A DNA stretch of 64,000 nucleotides from a virus (IMGVR_UViG_3300005337_000001:62001-126000); one strand, 5' to 3'; counted from the first letter of the stretch, positions 41,097 through 49,360 are shown. Translations and numbers: made by a program. Notes: a model not told the origin generated them from the letters alone.

Positions 41097-41518
41097 GTAG
41101 TTCCTGCTTTTTCTCTCAGCGTTCGCCGCGTTGGTACTACGGCCTCAAAATACTCGTAAAGTTTGTTGAACGTGCCCGGGTCGCTAGGTCTGCCAGTCTT
41201 CTCGTCGACGGGCAACATGCCGGCCGAAGTTTCAATGCAGTCGAGGAGCTCGCGCGTGTCGTAGTGCAGCTCTACCTTGCCATCGAGTGAAGGCATGATC
41301 GAGACGATGGGCACGAAGCCCAAGACCATCTTGTCCATCAAGAACCAGAGCAGGTCGCGGCCACCGCCTAGCTCATAGCCCTCGAAGTCATCCTCCGGTA
41401 CGGGCACGTACGCCATACCGTCGACATCCCACTTGTAGTAGAAGAACCAGCTCTTGGTGTCACCGCCGGTGGCGGGAGCCGGGTCTACGGAGTTCATGGA
41501 GTAGATGAAGTGGTTCAT
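41093..41518 (-). CDS. Hypothetical protein, 141 aa
   Basis: The start was set at ATG 41518. It is an acidic, aromatic-rich soluble protein (WFFYYKWDVDGMAYVPVPED, LLWFLMDKMVLGFVPIVSIM). It is the first gene of the long - strand block and shares a short divergent region with the + operon. ATGA couples it to the H1-like gene. Function unknown. Confidence 0.55.
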   Translation of the reverse strand: MNHFIYSMNSVDPAPATGGDTKSWFFYYKWDVDGMAYVPVPEDDFEGYELGGGRDLLWFLMDKMVLGFVPIVSIMPSLDGKVELHYDTRELLDCIETSAGMLPVDEKTGRPSDPGTFNKLYEYFEAVVPTRRTLREKAGTT

Positions 41519-41523
41519 GGTTG

Positions 41524-41529
41524 TATACT
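41524..41529 (+). promoter_or_regulatory. Possible -10 element (TATACT)
   Basis: TATACT, preceded by TG, lies in the 38-base divergent gap, 28 bases before the ATG at 41557. No clear -35 is seen, which would fit an extended -10 or a phage sigma factor. Confidence 0.35.
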
Positions 41530-41556
41530 GGGGTGGTTCATCACAGAGGAGCAAGC

Positions 41557-42285
41557 ATGCCGAACACATTGACGGGGAGCAAGCGTCTTGAAGTAGCCGA
41601 CCTCATGAATTCGTCCGTCATCCTGTCGGAATACGACGAAGACAGCCAAAGGGAGTACTTCGGCAGCCTGGCGCACATGTACGTAGGGGCTAAGGTTGGA
41701 GACGAGAAGTTCAAAGAGATATGCCAAGGTCGCGCTGAAGCGCCGGCTGCCGCTGGTCACCTCTTCAGTACTTGCGGAGAGTGGGCGCAGTTCCTGCTCG
41801 AGCGCGCCGGCTACCGCGGGCCAATATTGAACCGTGATCTGTGGTACGCGGGGCAGAAAAGCCAAGCGTGGCAGGACGGTAAGAACATCGAGTACCTGTT
41901 CAGTCGTGCGCGCAAGGCCGGCGCATTCTCCGAGTACCTGTTGAGCAAACAAAAGAGCAAGCGACCGCAGTGCGGCGACATCTGCTACATCGCGGTTCAA
42001 GGCCAACCGTCGACGGAACACGTCTTCATGTTCGAAGGTAACGACCCGCTGGACGGTTCGACTTACGAACTGTGGACCAGCTTCGACGGTGGTCAAGGCG
42101 GCCTCACTACCCAGCACATCGCCGAGTGTCATCGAATGTTCAAGGACGGCATCCTGTACGGCGCCCACCAAGATGCGAACGGGCGCTGGTTGCCCGCAGG
42201 TGAAGGCAGGCCGCTCATCGGCTGGCTCAACATCGCGCTGCTCGAGTTCACAGCACCGGCAAACCTCATCGTGCCGTCGGCATAA
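41557..42285 (+). CDS. CHAP/NlpC-like cysteine hydrolase candidate, 242 aa
   Basis: GAGGAG precedes the ATG. The order Cys-Gly-x-W (TCGEWAQFLL, C73), then PQCGDICYIA (GD at 140-141), then STEHVFMFEG (H155) matches the Cys...GD...His pattern of CHAP and NlpC/P60 amidases. No signal peptide or wall-binding domain is visible. It could cut peptidoglycan (lysis or entry) or another amide bond; the family fit is by motif order only. It opens the + strand operon. Confidence 0.5.
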   Translation: MPNTLTGSKRLEVADLMNSSVILSEYDEDSQREYFGSLAHMYVGAKVGDEKFKEICQGRAEAPAAAGHLFSTCGEWAQFLLERAGYRGPILNRDLWYAGQKSQAWQDGKNIEYLFSRARKAGAFSEYLLSKQKSKRPQCGDICYIAVQGQPSTEHVFMFEGNDPLDGSTYELWTSFDGGQGGLTTQHIAECHRMFKDGILYGAHQDANGRWLPAGEGRPLIGWLNIALLEFTAPANLIVPSA

Positions 42286-42310
42286 GAGAGACAGCAACAC
42301 GTCTGCGCGC

Positions 42311-42340
42311 AAGGGCTGTCGGTAACACGGCGGCCCTTTT
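42311..42340 (+). terminator. Rho-independent terminator
   Basis: AAGGGCTGTCG pairs with CGGCGGCCCTT (two G-T pairs) around GTAACA, followed by TTTT. It separates the first gene from the rest of the + strand group, so read-through or a second promoter is needed for the genes after it. Confidence 0.75.
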
Positions 42341-42357
42341 CATTTCTGGAGGACACG

Positions 42358-42636
42358 ATGAGTGATCTACGAGGAGCGACTATGGTTCGCTTCGGCCCAT
42401 TCGACGCCATGGTTACGGCTGGGAAGCTGGAAGATAGCGATGCTGGCAAACCGGTCTGGAAGGTTTGGTGGCCAGTCGAAGACGAAAGTCAGGCCACCAA
42501 GCTGGCGGAAGGCATGACCAGAGAGGCTGCAGTGCAACTCGCACAGCGCACGGCGGAGCTCTGGCGCACAGCAGGACGTCCTACGTTAACCCCTGAGCTA
42601 GCCAAGAGCCTGATCGCTAAAGCCAATGAACTATGA
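42358..42636 (+). CDS. Hypothetical protein, 92 aa
   Basis: GGAGGA precedes the ATG. A beta-rich first half (MVRFGPFDAMVTAGKLEDSD, VWKVWWPVEDES) is followed by helices (REAAVQLAQRTAELWRTAG). It ends 11 bases inside the next gene. Function unknown. Confidence 0.55.
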   Translation: MSDLRGATMVRFGPFDAMVTAGKLEDSDAGKPVWKVWWPVEDESQATKLAEGMTREAAVQLAQRTAELWRTAGRPTLTPELAKSLIAKANEL

Positions 42637-43513
42637 AGAGGCGAAAGAGATCATCGACAAGCAGGGACGCCGCGTGCGTGGCGGCGTCGGCATTGTCTCG
42701 ACGCACAACCCGACAGCCAAGAAGCTGAAGAACCAGACGTGGTTGCACTACGACAAGGACGGCCACTACACCCTCGCCTACTTCAACAAGCAGATCATCG
42801 AGTTCCATCCGAAGTACATGGTGTTCAACGACCACGACTACTTCAGCAGCTCGACGATGCAGCGCTTCAACGAGTACATGCCGCGTGGCTTTCACATCAG
42901 AGGTTGTACTTACCCTGCGTTCAAGCTGCAGCGACCGCTTGGTTTTATAACCACGCCGGTGGGTACCTACCCCTACCGAATGCCGTGCTCGTACACCTAC
43001 GAAGGTGAATCGTTCGACCATGGTGGGCTATACGCCGATGCACGCACTGTGCTCATGAAGATCCCCAAGTACGTCGACGTCTACTTGGATGAACTATTGA
43101 AGAACAAGCCTTGTTTCATCGACGACGAGGAGACAACGCAACGTGCCTTCCAAGAACAGTTAGTAGGCCGCAACTTCGAGGAAGAGAAGTTCCGCATCAG
43201 CAGGCTCATAGGAACCAGCATCGAACAGGGGCGCACGTACAAGCACCTCGCTGTGTTGGCCGCAGAGAACTCCGGTACTTCGCTGGAAGGCTTGCGCATC
43301 GAAGGTATAGCTCGTGCGGTTGCTGACTACGGCGCCGTCATCTTCAAGACGCAGACTCCTGCTGGCCAGATGGAGTCGGCGCTTCGCTTCGCCATGAAGC
43401 TGCCGCCTATCAAAGAGCCGCAGATACGAAAAACCATTCGGTACTTAGTCATCGAGCACATCATAAACCTTCTCGGCTTCGACGTCGTGCAGTGGAACAG
43501 GAGAGAAAGATGA
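42626..43513 (+). CDS. Hypothetical protein, 295 aa
   Basis: A Lys/Tyr/His-rich alpha/beta protein. The N-terminal half (WLHYDKDGHYTLAYFNKQII, YMPRGFHIRGCTYPAF) is beta-rich and could be a phage-specific domain; the second half is helical (RISRLIGTSIEQGRTYKHLA). It overlaps both neighbours. I recognise no named family. Confidence 0.55.
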   Translation: MNYEEAKEIIDKQGRRVRGGVGIVSTHNPTAKKLKNQTWLHYDKDGHYTLAYFNKQIIEFHPKYMVFNDHDYFSSSTMQRFNEYMPRGFHIRGCTYPAFKLQRPLGFITTPVGTYPYRMPCSYTYEGESFDHGGLYADARTVLMKIPKYVDVYLDELLKNKPCFIDDEETTQRAFQEQLVGRNFEEEKFRISRLIGTSIEQGRTYKHLAVLAAENSGTSLEGLRIEGIARAVADYGAVIFKTQTPAGQMESALRFAMKLPPIKEPQIRKTIRYLVIEHIINLLGFDVVQWNRRER

Positions 43514-44040
43514 AAGTACTTCTAGGTGATCACGTCGTAATCCATCGCTATGTGGAGCTGCCGGACGTGTGTCCACGTTGTCGAGCCAAGATCGAGCCGG
43601 GGGAGATAGTCACCGGCTGGCAGCTGCGTCCGCGTTTCGAAAAGATGCGGTTGACCACGTTGAAAGACAAGAACAAGCTCACCGAACTGGCTGGCACCAT
43701 CAACGCCGTGCGCTGGGGAGACAAGTGGTCGGTGCGTATACCACTGGACTACCGATGCAAGTGCAACCACATCTTGGCCTCTGCGCACAACCGTGCGTAC
43801 GAGCTCGTCTCCATGAACATGCTCACTGCATTCAAGCTGCGCGGCTTGCTCTACGATTCGAACGCCGAAGATCCCCAGGTCCAGCGCAAGTGCTACGACG
43901 AAACGCAGGGCTATCACGGTGACTGCGTCGCCTGTAATATCGAGGCAGACATCGGCACCGAAGAGGTACCTCATCCTATTGACCTACGCGTGCACACCTG
44001 CGTAAGAAACCCAGAGCATGTCCAGCACGAACCGCGGTGA
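43510..44040 (+). CDS. Zinc-binding hypothetical protein, 176 aa
   Basis: The start was set at ATG 43510 behind GGAGAG. CPRCRA near residue 20, CKC near 87 and CVAC near 142 point to one or two zinc sites. The rest is mixed and beta-rich. It is coupled to its neighbour by a 4-base overlap and runs 23 bases into the methyltransferase-like gene. Function unknown. Confidence 0.55.
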   Translation: MKVLLGDHVVIHRYVELPDVCPRCRAKIEPGEIVTGWQLRPRFEKMRLTTLKDKNKLTELAGTINAVRWGDKWSVRIPLDYRCKCNHILASAHNRAYELVSMNMLTAFKLRGLLYDSNAEDPQVQRKCYDETQGYHGDCVACNIEADIGTEEVPHPIDLRVHTCVRNPEHVQHEPR

Positions 44041-44752
44041 AGAATCGACAGAGAACTGGGAGACACCCTTCTGGACAGTACGCAGGCTGCTCGAAGAAGT
44101 GTGGTTCCCCGCCGGCGAGTGGCTCGAGCCCATGGCGGGTACCGGACGGCTCATCCAAGCAGTGAACGAGAATGGGCCGTCGGGCATTCGCTGGACAGCG
44201 TGCGAGCTACGCGCCGAGTGCGCGCCACGTCTGAAGAACCTACAGCTGGCCAAGGTTAGCTGCCCCGAAGACTTCATCCTCGATTTCAGCCCAAACCTCA
44301 ACCGTGGGAAGAAGCCAATCGACGTCGACCCGCTGGTGTCGATGTACGACGTCGGCATCGCCAACCCAGCCTTCTCGCTCACCTTCGAGACGCTCAGCAA
44401 AATGCTGGTGTGCTGCGAGCACGTAGCGATCTTGCAGCGCGCCAACTGGCTGGGCAGCGGCGTGAACAACGGCAAGTACGACTTCCTCAGGAACTTCCAC
44501 CCCGACGTCTACCAGCTGCCTGACCGCGTGAAGTTCTTGCTCGACGGCAAGTTCCCGCGACACCCACCAGGTACCAAGGATGCCAACGGCGTGAACATCG
44601 GCGGTCACCTCAAGTCGGGCGACTCCATCGAGTACGCCTGGTTCGTGTGGGGACCGAAGGCCACACGCCGACGTCTGAAAGGTCAAATCATGCAGCTAGC
44701 TGCAACACGCAAAGAAGAACGTACGTTCATGGAGGAGGCCATCGCAGCATGA
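44018..44752 (+). CDS. SAM-dependent DNA methyltransferase-like protein, 244 aa
   Basis: Residues 33-50 hold motif I (WLEPMAGTGRLIQAV), residues 60-65 an acidic strand end (ACELRA) and residues 111-121 a motif IV region DVGIANPAFSL. The order I then IV is that of gamma-type adenine methyltransferases, whose catalytic motif is D/N-P-P-Y/F; here the third residue is Ala (NPAF). Activity is therefore open to doubt. No specificity domain is evident in the last 120 residues. Confidence 0.65.
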   Translation: MSSTNRGEESTENWETPFWTVRRLLEEVWFPAGEWLEPMAGTGRLIQAVNENGPSGIRWTACELRAECAPRLKNLQLAKVSCPEDFILDFSPNLNRGKKPIDVDPLVSMYDVGIANPAFSLTFETLSKMLVCCEHVAILQRANWLGSGVNNGKYDFLRNFHPDVYQLPDRVKFLLDGKFPRHPPGTKDANGVNIGGHLKSGDSIEYAWFVWGPKATRRRLKGQIMQLAATRKEERTFMEEAIAA

Positions 44753-45240
44753 AACCAGCGGTCAGACAGAAGGCACTGCTGTTCATCTCGAAGCACCCTG
44801 GCACGCGACACAAAGCGTTCCCCGCAGGGCATGCCTATCACTTCGATGCGCCAGAGCTGGGGCGCGCGCCGTTCCGTGCGTCGACCATCAACCAGCTCAT
44901 CGCAGAAGGCTTCGTTACAGACAAAGGCCCAGTCACACTTACAGCGAAAGGTGAGCACGAGCTACACAAGCCACCCAACCTTTCGCCTGCGGTGAAAGGT
45001 CGCGTCATCTACAGCATGATCAGGCAAGGCACCCGTCGAAACTTCTCGCTACAAGCCACGCTACTGAATGGAAGTGGTCTTGAAGTGCACGGGGCTAAGT
45101 TCTACCCCACGTACGCAGACATCGTGGCGCACATCAGGAACATGCCGAAGCGTGACAAGCAGCGCGTGCTGCGCGAGCTCATCAAAGACCTGGCTGAGCA
45201 AGCGACGAAGAGGAGCGAAGATGTCCGAGCTGAAGAGTAG
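44749..45240 (+). CDS. Hypothetical protein, possibly winged-helix, 163 aa
   Basis: The ATG overlaps the methyltransferase stop (ATGA). Residues 40-75 (FRASTINQLIAEGFVTDKGP, VTLTAKGEHELHK) follow the helix-helix-wing order of winged-helix DNA-binding domains. The C-terminal helices are basic (RDKQRVLRELIKDLAEQATK). A regulator is possible; the evidence is weak. Confidence 0.5.
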   Translation: MKPAVRQKALLFISKHPGTRHKAFPAGHAYHFDAPELGRAPFRASTINQLIAEGFVTDKGPVTLTAKGEHELHKPPNLSPAVKGRVIYSMIRQGTRRNFSLQATLLNGSGLEVHGAKFYPTYADIVAHIRNMPKRDKQRVLRELIKDLAEQATKRSEDVRAEE

Positions 45241-45811
45241 GAGGGGCATCCCGCTCATCTGGACGCACGTCGCAGTCGAGCTGCCGCACAGAGGTACGCT
45301 GACAGCTGAGCTCTACGTGAAGTGGTACACGCTGTACCTCGTAGACACTGACGGGCGTGCGTACCCGATCGACTTCTGGGACTTGGAGCCGTACGCACCG
45401 GAGGGTGAGTCGGCTTTCGTCGACCACGTGCCCAACCCTCGCGCAATCGAAGAGTACTGCGAGCAGCGCAGCATCAGCGTAGACCCGGTGTTCTTGGAGG
45501 TGGCACACGGGCGCTGGCTACTGGAAGTGAAGCAGCTCTATCAAGAACCCCAAGCCGCCACGCCAGAGCGCAGTCCGAGCAAGGCAGCACTATCCTCCGC
45601 TATCGATCGGCTTTACCAGCAGGTCGAAGGTCGCACGCCGCAACCTGGGGTTGTTTCGCACCACACAGCAATCTGCACGCGAGGCTGTTGCTGCCTGGCT
45701 TGTAACCTGCATTGTGATTGCGGCGCAGCGCGAGGGAAGCCCCACACGTCAGCATGCCGTTTGACGCATGAATGCCGGAAAGCGCACGAGGAAGTCAAAG
45801 AAACCTCATGA
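45221..45811 (+). CDS. Protein with cysteine-rich C-terminal knot, 196 aa
   Basis: The start was set at ATG 45221, overlapping the previous gene by 20 bases. Residues 1-110 are a beta-rich domain (YVKWYTLYLVDTDGRAYPID). Residues 152-185 hold nine cysteines (C-x3-CCC-x2-C-x3-C-x-C-x11-C-x5-C), suited to bind zinc or another metal cluster. The spacing fits no family I know. Function unknown. Confidence 0.55.
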   Translation: MSELKSRRGIPLIWTHVAVELPHRGTLTAELYVKWYTLYLVDTDGRAYPIDFWDLEPYAPEGESAFVDHVPNPRAIEEYCEQRSISVDPVFLEVAHGRWLLEVKQLYQEPQAATPERSPSKAALSSAIDRLYQQVEGRTPQPGVVSHHTAICTRGCCCLACNLHCDCGAARGKPHTSACRLTHECRKAHEEVKETS

Positions 45812-46107
45812 GCGAAGAACAACCAGACGTTGCCTTGGAGTCGCGTCTCGAATCATGGCAGGTGCGCTTCCGCTGTCCGTTCTCTGGCCGATGGGAGTGG
45901 AGCGACTTCTTCAAAGCTAGGCGTGCTGACGCGGCTGAAAAAGAAGCTCCGGCCGCACTGGCTAAATTGATTCGCGAAAGTGCAGAGCGCTGCGAGGCCG
46001 AGGCGCGCAAGTTCCTGAACATGGCCGCTAACCTGCGCACCCGCGCCCACCTAATCGAACACGGCGAAGAACCAGGGCCCAAAGCCATCCGGCGTCGACG
46101 CCGGTAA
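45808..46107 (+). CDS. Hypothetical protein, 99 aa
   Basis: The ATG at 45808 overlaps the previous stop (ATGA). A Trp-rich start (WQVRFRCPFSGRWEWSDFFK) leads into a long Ala/Glu/Arg helix and a basic end (RRRRR). Function unknown. Confidence 0.5.
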   Translation: MSEEQPDVALESRLESWQVRFRCPFSGRWEWSDFFKARRADAAEKEAPAALAKLIRESAERCEAEARKFLNMAANLRTRAHLIEHGEEPGPKAIRRRRR

Positions 46108-46146
46108 GTAGCGGCCAGACAGAACAGCAGGTACACTGGATAGCTC

Positions 46147-46650
46147 ATGAAGCTGCTCACGAAGTACCACGCAGCAGGGCCTGCCATGTTCCCCCAAGTG
46201 TGGGAGCTGCTTCGCATGTACACGTTCGTGGTCAACGAAAAGATGAAGCGCCGCGGGTTGCCTCACAGGAGTCAGCTCGCGGTGATGGGCGCAATCTGCT
46301 CGCGCTTTCTTCTAGCCATGCGTTCGAGGATTATCGATGAGTACCAAACCGAAATGGCAGCCAGGACCATCCGAAACCACGGCGCTCCTCTCTCTGCCAA
46401 AGATAGAGCCGCTCTCACCGCCAACATTCCCGACATTCCAACAGCTGGTGGAAGCCGATCGCGTAAGCCAGCTGTCGACCTCATCTGTCCCGAAGAAGAT
46501 GAACGACCTATTCGATGGCATTCTGGGAACCCTCGAACCATTACTGGCGGACTTCCAGGATCACCCGGAGAAGTACGGCGAAGAGACGCACGAGCTCCTC
46601 GGGCAGCTGACCCTTGGGAGCAAATCACTCGAGCAGCTCTCACCGAATGA
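46147..46650 (+). CDS. Hypothetical protein, 167 aa (C-terminal part shared with next gene)
   Basis: Residues 1-70 look like a genuine helical protein (FPQVWELLRMYTFVVNEKMK, AICSRFLLAMRSRIIDEYQT). After the next gene starts at 46337 the composition turns to Pro/Arg/Gly low complexity, as expected of a frame that only follows another gene. The overlap is 314 bases. Either both frames are used or a frameshift or shorter product exists. Function unknown. Confidence 0.45.
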   Translation: MKLLTKYHAAGPAMFPQVWELLRMYTFVVNEKMKRRGLPHRSQLAVMGAICSRFLLAMRSRIIDEYQTEMAARTIRNHGAPLSAKDRAALTANIPDIPTAGGSRSRKPAVDLICPEEDERPIRWHSGNPRTITGGLPGSPGEVRRRDARAPRAADPWEQITRAALTE

Positions 46651-46888
46651 ACGCAGGCTCTTGAACCTGGCGACGTTCGACTTCTACCAAGCACCGAAGC
46701 CCAAGCCGCCGGAGGAGCCAGAGCCGCTGGTGAAAGAAGCTGAAGCCGAGGACGGCGAGGACACGCTCGACGAGCTCGAAGAAGAGGCCGTGGAAAGACT
46801 GGCCGCCAAAAACGGCGAAGGCCGGGGCCCAATCCCAGGGGTTGATGTCCCTGTGACCGAGCTCCCGGCCTACTGGTGGCTCAGCTGA
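46337..46888 (+). CDS. Hypothetical protein with acidic C-terminal region, 183 aa
   Basis: GAGG lies 8 bases before the ATG. The protein has a Pro/Ser-rich start, a helical core (FDGILGTLEPLLADFQDHPE, LGSKSLEQLSPNERRLLNLA) and a Pro- then Glu/Asp-rich end. It is the last gene of the + strand operon and ends 3 bases from a convergent gene. Function unknown. Confidence 0.55.
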   Translation: MSTKPKWQPGPSETTALLSLPKIEPLSPPTFPTFQQLVEADRVSQLSTSSVPKKMNDLFDGILGTLEPLLADFQDHPEKYGEETHELLGQLTLGSKSLEQLSPNERRLLNLATFDFYQAPKPKPPEEPEPLVKEAEAEDGEDTLDELEEEAVERLAAKNGEGRGPIPGVDVPVTELPAYWWLS

Positions 46889-46891
46889 GCC

Positions 46892-47917
46892 TTACGGCGC
46901 CGTGAAATCGCCTTCGTAGAAGATGGCGTAGTCGTGCACGTCATTGGGTGCAGCGTTCGGCGTGTAGCTGCCGTTCGGCAGGTCGGTAGTGGTCGGAGCC
47001 GCGAAGGTACCGTTGGTCACGACCGCGCCGTCCACGATCTCTTTGAGCGGCGAGACCAAGCCCGCACGCGTCTTGATCTTGCGGCGCAAGCCCACCGGAG
47101 CTGCGTAACCGATGGCAATGGTGCCGCCGGTGCCGTCGCCTGCCGGGAAGGCAAGGCTGATGATCTTGGACCAGTACTTCACCGACGTCGCCGTCGTTGC
47201 GGTCTGAGCCAGGGTCACCGTTTCCGTCTGCGGGTTGCCGTTCGGATCGAGGCCCGTGATGAGCACGTTGGCTGGCACGTCAGCAGCAGTGCCGCCGGCG
47301 GTCGTGAACACCAGCTGGCGCGGGGCGTCCGCGAAGCTGGACTGCACGAGCTGCGCACCTTGAATCGTCGTCGCCGCGCGCACCGAAGCCGTTGCCGGAT
47401 AGACGAAGGCCGCGCCGATACCCACCGCGATGGTGGCGCCAGTACCGTCAGCAGCTGGGTACACCAGACTGACGATGGTCTTGTACGCCTTCACGCTGGT
47501 GACGGTCGCTGCGGTCTGCGCCAAGTTCAGAGTCTCGCTCTGCGCAGCGCCGTTGAAGTCGGTGCCCGTGATGACCACGTTCGCCGGCGCGTCGGCAGCG
47601 GTACCGCCCGCCGTGGTGAACGTGATTTGCCGGGGATGCTTCACCAGCATTGCGAGGCCAGCGGCCAAGAGACCAGCGGTTAGCACCGTCACCGGTGCAG
47701 CAACCGTCGCCGTGGCTGCCTTGAGCACCGCGGTGCCCGGCGCGGCAGCGCCTGGAAGATTGGTGTACTCTTCGACCACGAAGGCAGCCGACGAGCTCAT
47801 CTCGCGGACCAGGTCCCTTCGAAGGTCGAAAATCTCACCAGAGAGACCGCTGCCTGGGTTCACCAGGTGGTCAAACTTTTCCTTCATCCTGCTGAAAAAA
47901 CCAGAACCTGCGGTCAT
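46892..47917 (-). CDS. Structural protein with two tandem repeats, 341 aa
   Basis: Residues 93-174 and 198-277 are near-copies (QITFTTAGGTAADAPANVVI and QLVFTTAGGTAADVPANVLI), each a beta-rich unit with TETL or TETV and a final IAVGIG or IAIGYA. Between residues 60 and 92 lies an Ala/Val-rich hydrophobic stretch. Repeats of this kind are usual in virion decoration or fibre proteins. It ends the head-tail block of this strand. Confidence 0.6.
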   Translation of the reverse strand: MTAGSGFFSRMKEKFDHLVNPGSGLSGEIFDLRRDLVREMSSSAAFVVEEYTNLPGAAAPGTAVLKAATATVAAPVTVLTAGLLAAGLAMLVKHPRQITFTTAGGTAADAPANVVITGTDFNGAAQSETLNLAQTAATVTSVKAYKTIVSLVYPAADGTGATIAVGIGAAFVYPATASVRAATTIQGAQLVQSSFADAPRQLVFTTAGGTAADVPANVLITGLDPNGNPQTETVTLAQTATTATSVKYWSKIISLAFPAGDGTGGTIAIGYAAPVGLRRKIKTRAGLVSPLKEIVDGAVVTNGTFAAPTTTDLPNGSYTPNAAPNDVHDYAIFYEGDFTAP

Positions 47918-47957
47918 GTGACTTCCTCCATGAATTACCCGGAACTTCTTACGTTTC

Positions 47958-47973
47958 GGGCTTCCGGAAGCCC
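47958..47973. repeat. 16-base perfect palindrome
   Basis: GGGCTTCCGGAAGCCC reads the same on both strands. It can fold as a 6-bp hairpin with a CCGG loop. It lies in the 99-base gap between two - strand genes (46892 and 48017). On the + strand TTT follows, but no + gene ends nearby. It could be a protein-binding site or a weak terminator. Confidence 0.5.
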
Positions 47974-48016
47974 TTTCAAACCTGATCGTAAACCAGAGTC
48001 AGTGAGCAAGAGAAGA

Positions 48017-48700
48017 CTAGCCCATCGTCGGCACGCCGTACTGGTTTACGTACGACGGCAGAGCCGCGGAATGCCCGCCCAAAGCGTGCTCTTGCGGCGG
48101 CGCCATGCCGAATTCACCAGCCTTCTTTGCGCCCTTCGCCGCCAGCATTCCGGCTCCCAGCACGCCTGCGCCGATGGCTGCCTTACCTAGCAAGCCAGGG
48201 CCTGGGATGGCGCTCACCACCGGCTTCAAGAGCTTCTGAGCTCCACTGACCAGCGCGTTAGGTGCCTTGTTCACCGCGCCGAGCGCTGAGCCAAGCATGC
48301 CTCCGATCCCCGCGGTCTTGGCCAAGACCCGACCGGCTTCTTCGCCGATGGCAGCTGCGGCTTTGTCGAACAAGCTCATGTCACCGGGTATGTCGCTGTC
48401 GGAACGCTCACCCTGGTAAAGCATCGATCCCATCGGATCGAGCGGCACGCCGCCGCGCAGCGCCGCATTCATCGGCGCGTTGCGGTTGGCCTCCTCGAAG
48501 CGCTGGACGTTGTGCTTCAGCTCCGCTTTGGCAACGCCGGCGTCAGCGCTACGGCTCATGCCGCGCGCAAGCAGCAGCCCGCCTACCAGCGCAGCCAGGG
48601 GTAGTCCGCCCTTCATCGGCGACCACTTGGCCTGCGCTTCGGCGACTTTCTCCATGTCGCCCGTGCCCATGTACGCGGCCAAAACCGTGTGCAAGCTCAT
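48017..48700 (-). CDS. Gly/Ala-rich virion-type protein, 227 aa
   Basis: Residues 12-20 (GTGDMEKVAEA) carry a variant of the shared ELxKxA peptide. Hydrophobic Gly/Ala/Leu segments lie at about 31-47 (GGLPLAALVGGLLLARGMSR) and 130-180. It resembles the small proteins at 10-15 kb in composition. Probably an internal or membrane-interacting virion protein. Confidence 0.55.
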   Translation of the reverse strand: MSLHTVLAAYMGTGDMEKVAEAQAKWSPMKGGLPLAALVGGLLLARGMSRSADAGVAKAELKHNVQRFEEANRNAPMNAALRGGVPLDPMGSMLYQGERSDSDIPGDMSLFDKAAAAIGEEAGRVLAKTAGIGGMLGSALGAVNKAPNALVSGAQKLLKPVVSAIPGPGLLGKAAIGAGVLGAGMLAAKGAKKAGEFGMAPPQEHALGGHSAALPSYVNQYGVPTMG

Positions 48701-48712
48701 ACCCAGAGGATA

Positions 48713-49360
48713 CTACTTCGGCGGCGGCGTCGGAACAGGGGTCCGCACCGTGACTGGAGTCTGCCGGCGCGCGCCGAGCGGAAGCGGGTCGGACAGAATG
48801 GGGCTGCCGGTACCGGGCACATTCACGCCTGCCTTGGGCAACACACCTACCAAGAAGCCAGCCAGATTGGCCTGCGTCTCACGGAGCTCGGCAATCTCCC
48901 GGCTCTGTTCGGTGAGGCGCTTGTCCTGCTCGTCGAGACGCGTGTCCTTGGAGGTGCTCAAGGTCACCAGCGCTTTCACCTGGCGCTGCAGCTCGAGGTA
49001 CTGCTGCACGACAGCCCAACCAGCGGCCAAGACCGGCACCAGAATAGCCAGCGGGATGCCGACCTTCAGGCCCTTAGCCTGCACAGTGAGCACACCAGGG
49101 CGCATCGAAGACTTGGGCGTGTCGTTGGCGAGCTCGACCTTGGGCGTCGCTGCCGCCTTGGCCACAGCATCGAGCTGGCGCTGCACCTCCGCTGCCTTGT
49201 AGCGCTCGAGCTCGGCCTCTGCGTCCTCACGCGCCATTCGCTCGTCGTTCATCAGACGCAGCGCTGCCGTAGCGCGGGACTCAGCGGCGTCTATCGCAGC
49301 GACCCCTTCCAGGTCGTCAGAGCTTTGGCTCTTGGGGCGCGGGGGCAGTGGCTTCTGCAC
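48713..49360 (-). CDS. Membrane-anchored coiled-coil protein, 215 aa
   Basis: The start is a GTG at 49360. Residues 20-75 are a charged Ala-rich helix, 100-118 one membrane segment (VGIPLAILVPVLAAGWAVV), 120-165 a coiled coil (RLDEQDKRLTEQSREIAELR) and the end is Pro-rich. The shape (membrane helix, coiled coil) would fit a spanin-like or tail-associated protein, but neither is proven. Confidence 0.5.
   Translation of the reverse strand: MQKPLPPRPKSQSSDDLEGVAAIDAAESRATAALRLMNDERMAREDAEAELERYKAAEVQRQLDAVAKAAATPKVELANDTPKSSMRPGVLTVQAKGLKVGIPLAILVPVLAAGWAVVQQYLELQRQVKALVTLSTSKDTRLDEQDKRLTEQSREIAELRETQANLAGFLVGVLPKAGVNVPGTGSPILSDPLPLGARRQTPVTVRTPVPTPPPK

Noticed and set aside
47958-47973. Terminator for the + strand operon ending at 46888
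   Set aside because: The palindrome is more than 1 kb past the last + gene, with a - strand gene between.
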